From Caldilineaceae bacterium (GTDB taxonomy: Bacteria > Chloroflexota > Anaerolineae > Caldilineales > Caldilineaceae): a stretch of 8,238 nucleotides of DNA. Shown one piece after another: positions 6,370 to 8,238 of this stretch. The notes under the pieces were generated by a model that saw only the letters and a list, made by a program, of their open reading frames with translations, searched no databases and had not been told where the DNA came from. Where the stretch lies: the NCBI GenBank assembly GCA_026645635.1, contig JAPKMV010000126.1, positions 1 to 8,238 on the forward strand, given 5' to 3'. Made by a program: the position numbers and the translations under genes. Position 1 is the first letter of the stretch, and each line of letters begins with the position of its first letter.

Positions 6370-7221
6370 TCACTTGATGCCGGAGTGTACGAAGCTCTGG
6401 ATGAAGCGCTTCTGGAAGAAGAGAAACGCCACGAAGAGCGGCACGATCACGATCAGCGTCGCCGCGGAGAGGAGCGACCACTGCGCGCCGATCTCGCCCA
6501 ACTGGGTGAAGCGCACCAGCCCTGCGGTGAGCGGCCGCGCCTTGTCGCTGTTGGTGATCACCAGCGGCCAAAGGAACTCGTTCCAGTGCCATGCGGTGGA
6601 CGAAAGCCCAAAGGCGATCAATGTCGGCACCGCAGGTGGCAGGTAGATGTGGCGCAGCAGTTGCCACCAGCGGCAGCCATCCATCACCCCGGCATCCACC
6701 AGATCTCTCGGGATGTCGAGGAAGGTCTGGCGCAATAGAAACGTCCCGAACGCCGAGCCGAAATAGGGAATGGCGATAGCAGTGCGTGTGTCGAAGAGGC
6801 CAAGCCAGCGGATCGTGGAAAAGTTGGGCGCGAGGAGCGCTGTGGTTGGAATCATGAGTTGCAGGAGCACCAGGTAAAAGAGGGCGCGCTTGCCCGGAAA
6901 GTCGAAATGGGCAAAGGCGAAGGCGGCCAGGGTAATCGTGACCATCTGCACCGCCAGGATCATCACAATGACCACGATGGTATTGACATAATACTGGCCG
7001 AAGGGCGCCAGCGACCAGGCGCGGGCGTAGTTCTCCAACGTCAGCGGGAAGGCGAACCAGACATCCCCGCGGCCCAGCGGGTCGGAGGCCGGGCGCAGCG
7101 ACGCGACGATCGCCCAGGCCATGGGCGTCGCCCAGATCAGCGCAAGTGCAAAGGTGAAGCCGTAGAGCAAGATGCGGCTCAGGCGGCTGCGCCAGTTGCG
7201 TCCCGGCGTCTCAACGGGCAT
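6370..7221 (-). CDS. CUT1-family carbohydrate ABC transporter permease, MalG/UgpE-like
   Basis: This is a 283-residue inner-membrane permease subunit of an ABC sugar importer. About six membrane segments are visible, the first near residues 18-40 and the last near 250-272 (numbered from ATG 7227). The cytoplasmic loop that contacts the ATPase lies at 175-201 and ends in the usual IYLPPAVP. Its EAA core is altered: VDAG stands where EEAA is common, followed by the conserved Asp-Gly (183-184). WHWNEFLWPL at 213-222 is typical of MalG/UgpE relatives. Two ATGs compete. AGGAGG at 7228-7233 abuts ATG 7225-7227 but is 6 bases from ATG 7219-7221, so the second is preferred. It then overlaps the MalF-like gene by 11 bases, suggesting translational coupling. 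The gene converges on the lipoprotein gene with 43 bases between stops. The transported sugar is not determinable. Confidence 0.92.
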   Translation of the reverse strand: MPVETPGRNWRSRLSRILLYGFTFALALIWATPMAWAIVASLRPASDPLGRGDVWFAFPLTLENYARAWSLAPFGQYYVNTIVVIVMILAVQMVTITLAAFAFAHFDFPGKRALFYLVLLQLMIPTTALLAPNFSTIRWLGLFDTRTAIAIPYFGSAFGTFLLRQTFLDIPRDLVDAGVMDGCRWWQLLRHIYLPPAVPTLIAFGLSSTAWHWNEFLWPLVITNSDKARPLTAGLVRFTQLGEIGAQWSLLSAATLIVIVPLFVAFLFFQKRFIQSFVHSGIK

Positions 7222-8116
7222 AGGCATCCTCCTTCTGTTCGCCGAGTACGAAGTTGGTGAAGGTGAAGATCAGCAGCACCGCGACCAGCACGATGGTAAG
7301 CGCCGAGGCCGCGCCGACATTGAGGAACTCGAAGCGCACCTGCCAGAGGTAAAAGAGCAGCACCGTGCTCGCGCCCGCCGGCCCGCCCTGGGTCAGCACA
7401 AAGATGTGATCCACCGACTGGAACGCGCTGATCATGGCAATGGTGGCAACGAAGAGGGTGGTGCGCCGCAGCAGCGGAAAGGTGATGCGCCAGAGCAGTT
7501 GCCAGCCGCTGGCGCCGTCCAGCGCAGCCGCCTCGAAAACATCCTGCGGCAGCCCTTGCAGCCCGGCCAGGTAGAAGATCATGTAGTAGCCGGCGTTCTT
7601 CCAGACCGTGACGATCATCACCGACAGCAGCGCCAGGTTGGGGTTGCTCGTCCAGTTCTGCGGGCCGCTGTAGCCGAGCAGCCGCAGCGCAGTGTTGAAG
7701 ATGCCGTAATCGGGCGTGAAGAAGAAGAGCCAGATCGTCGCCGCGCTGACCAGCGGCAGGATGGTGGGGTAGAAAAAGAAGAGCCGCGCCAGGCCGATGC
7801 CGCGCAGCGCCCGGTTGACCAGCAGCGCAAAGAGAAAGCCCAACACCACGCTGACCGGCGCGGTGCCCAATACAAAAATCAGTGTGTTGATCAGCACCTG
7901 GTGGAAGCGCTCGTCCGCAAACAGCTCGCTGTAGTTTTGCAGGCCGGTGAAGGTCGGCTCGCGATAGCGGGCGATGTTCAGCCGCTGCAAAAAGAGGCTC
8001 TGGTAGCCCGCCAGCAGCATCGGCCAGATGGTGAAGAGCGCGACGAACAGGAACGTCGGCAGGATCAGCAAGTAGGGCAGCGGCGACACGCGCCGCCGCC
8101 GGGCTGGTGCAGTCAT
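7211..8116 (-). CDS. CUT1-family carbohydrate ABC transporter permease, MalF/UgpA-like
   Basis: This 301-residue protein is the partner permease of the MalG-like subunit. Together they form the membrane channel of a sugar importer. An Arg-rich N-terminus (RRRR at 6-9) precedes a first membrane segment at about 14-37, and six segments in total are visible. The ATPase-contact loop is canonical, with EAAALDG at 195-201 and FPLL at 213-216. LTQGGPAGAST at 241-251 is a hallmark of MalF/UgpA proteins. ATG 8114-8116 is preceded by AAGGAA at 8124-8129 with 7 bases of spacing. It is the first gene of the minus-strand pair visible here. The solute-binding protein, usually encoded just upstream in such operons, would lie beyond 8238. 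No ATPase gene is present; CUT1 systems often share one encoded elsewhere. Confidence 0.93.
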   Translation of the reverse strand: MTAPARRRRVSPLPYLLILPTFLFVALFTIWPMLLAGYQSLFLQRLNIARYREPTFTGLQNYSELFADERFHQVLINTLIFVLGTAPVSVVLGFLFALLVNRALRGIGLARLFFFYPTILPLVSAATIWLFFFTPDYGIFNTALRLLGYSGPQNWTSNPNLALLSVMIVTVWKNAGYYMIFYLAGLQGLPQDVFEAAALDGASGWQLLWRITFPLLRRTTLFVATIAMISAFQSVDHIFVLTQGGPAGASTVLLFYLWQVRFEFLNVGAASALTIVLVAVLLIFTFTNFVLGEQKEDAYAR

Positions 8117-8123
8117 GGGCAGG

Positions 8124-8129
8124 TTCCTT
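8124..8129 (-). promoter_or_regulatory. Ribosome binding site AAGGAA of the MalF-like gene
   Basis: AAGGAA on the minus strand lies 7 bases before the ATG. It is 14 bases from the base of the large hairpin at 8144-8237, so folding of that hairpin could affect access to this site if it is transcribed. Confidence 0.6.
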
Positions 8130-8143
8130 GCTGTGGGGTGAGA

Positions 8144-8237
8144 ATAGACCGCGGATTTGGCGGATTAGGCGGATTGACGCGGATTGCTCTTGAATAATCC
8201 GCTCGAATCCGCCGCATCCGCCAAATCCGCGGTCTAT
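8144..8237. repeat. 42-bp inverted repeat of GCGGATT units (large hairpin)
   Basis: Arms 8144-8185 and 8196-8237 are inverted copies matching at 37 of 42 positions, with a 10-base loop. The outer 22 bases match perfectly. The left arm holds four GCGGATT units starting at 8151, 8160, 8169 and 8179 (periods 9, 9, 10). The right arm holds four mirrored AATCCGC units at 8196, 8206, 8215 (one base changed) and 8224. The mismatches fall only in or beside the spacers between units, apart from that one changed base. It is non-coding and lies directly upstream of the permease operon. The window ends here, so what lies on the other side is unknown. Likely a dispersed intergenic repeat; a regulatory RNA hairpin is possible. 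Confidence 0.85.
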
Positions 8238-8238
8238 C

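Noticed and set aside
6327..6373. Possible bidirectional terminator between the convergent lipoprotein and MalG-like genes (GTCAC at 6342-6346, GTGAC at 6363-6367)
   Set aside because: The stem is only 5 bp with a 16-base loop and there is no T-run on either side. It is too weak to call.
7172..8197. A 341-codon plus-strand open frame opposite the MalF-like gene, ending inside the hairpin region
   Set aside because: The protein is rich in Gln, Arg and Glu with no motif. The opposite strand encodes a clear permease with hallmark motifs.

Overview
The window reads as a segment of a high-GC bacterial chromosome, most likely from the phylum Chloroflexota (an Anaerolineae- or Caldilineae-like organism). 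This is inference. It rests on a lipoprotein with Thr/Pro linkers of the PTPTPTP type and an NBR1-like Ig domain, CUT1 sugar permeases, and the general protein character. No rRNA, tRNA, CRISPR array or transposase was seen.

Layout, left to right. (1) Positions 1-2835, plus strand: the C-terminal part of an FGGY-family sugar kinase whose start lies outside the window, then a complete PLP-dependent lyase of the sphingosine-1-phosphate lyase family. Between them is a hairpin built from short GAGGGTGA-like tandem units. (2) Positions 2847-3582, minus strand: a toxin-antitoxin-like pair made of a PIN-domain (VapC-like) protein followed by a small DDPIV-type partner. It is visibly more AT-rich than its surroundings and probably an acquired module. 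A TATACT box six bases before the PIN start suggests a leaderless transcript. (3) Positions 3792-6326, plus strand: an 844-residue lipoprotein. It joins an amino-acid-type substrate-binding domain (SBP_bac_3), an NBR1-like Ig domain, four cysteine-paired Ig-like repeats and a Pro-rich tail. (4) Positions 6370-8116, minus strand: two overlapping CUT1 sugar ABC permease genes (MalF-like then MalG-like), convergent with the lipoprotein gene. (5) Positions 8144-8237: a near-perfect 42-bp inverted repeat made of GCGGATT units, just upstream of the permease operon and running to the window edge.

Working together: the kinase and lyase are co-directional and may share a transcript. The permeases belong to a carbohydrate importer whose binding protein and ATPase are not in this window. 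The lipoprotein's binding domain is of the amino-acid class, so it is probably not the partner of those sugar permeases. The points most worth following are the lipoprotein's domain architecture, the bacterial S1P-lyase-type enzyme with a complete active site, and the two intergenic hairpins made of inverted arrays of short tandem units.
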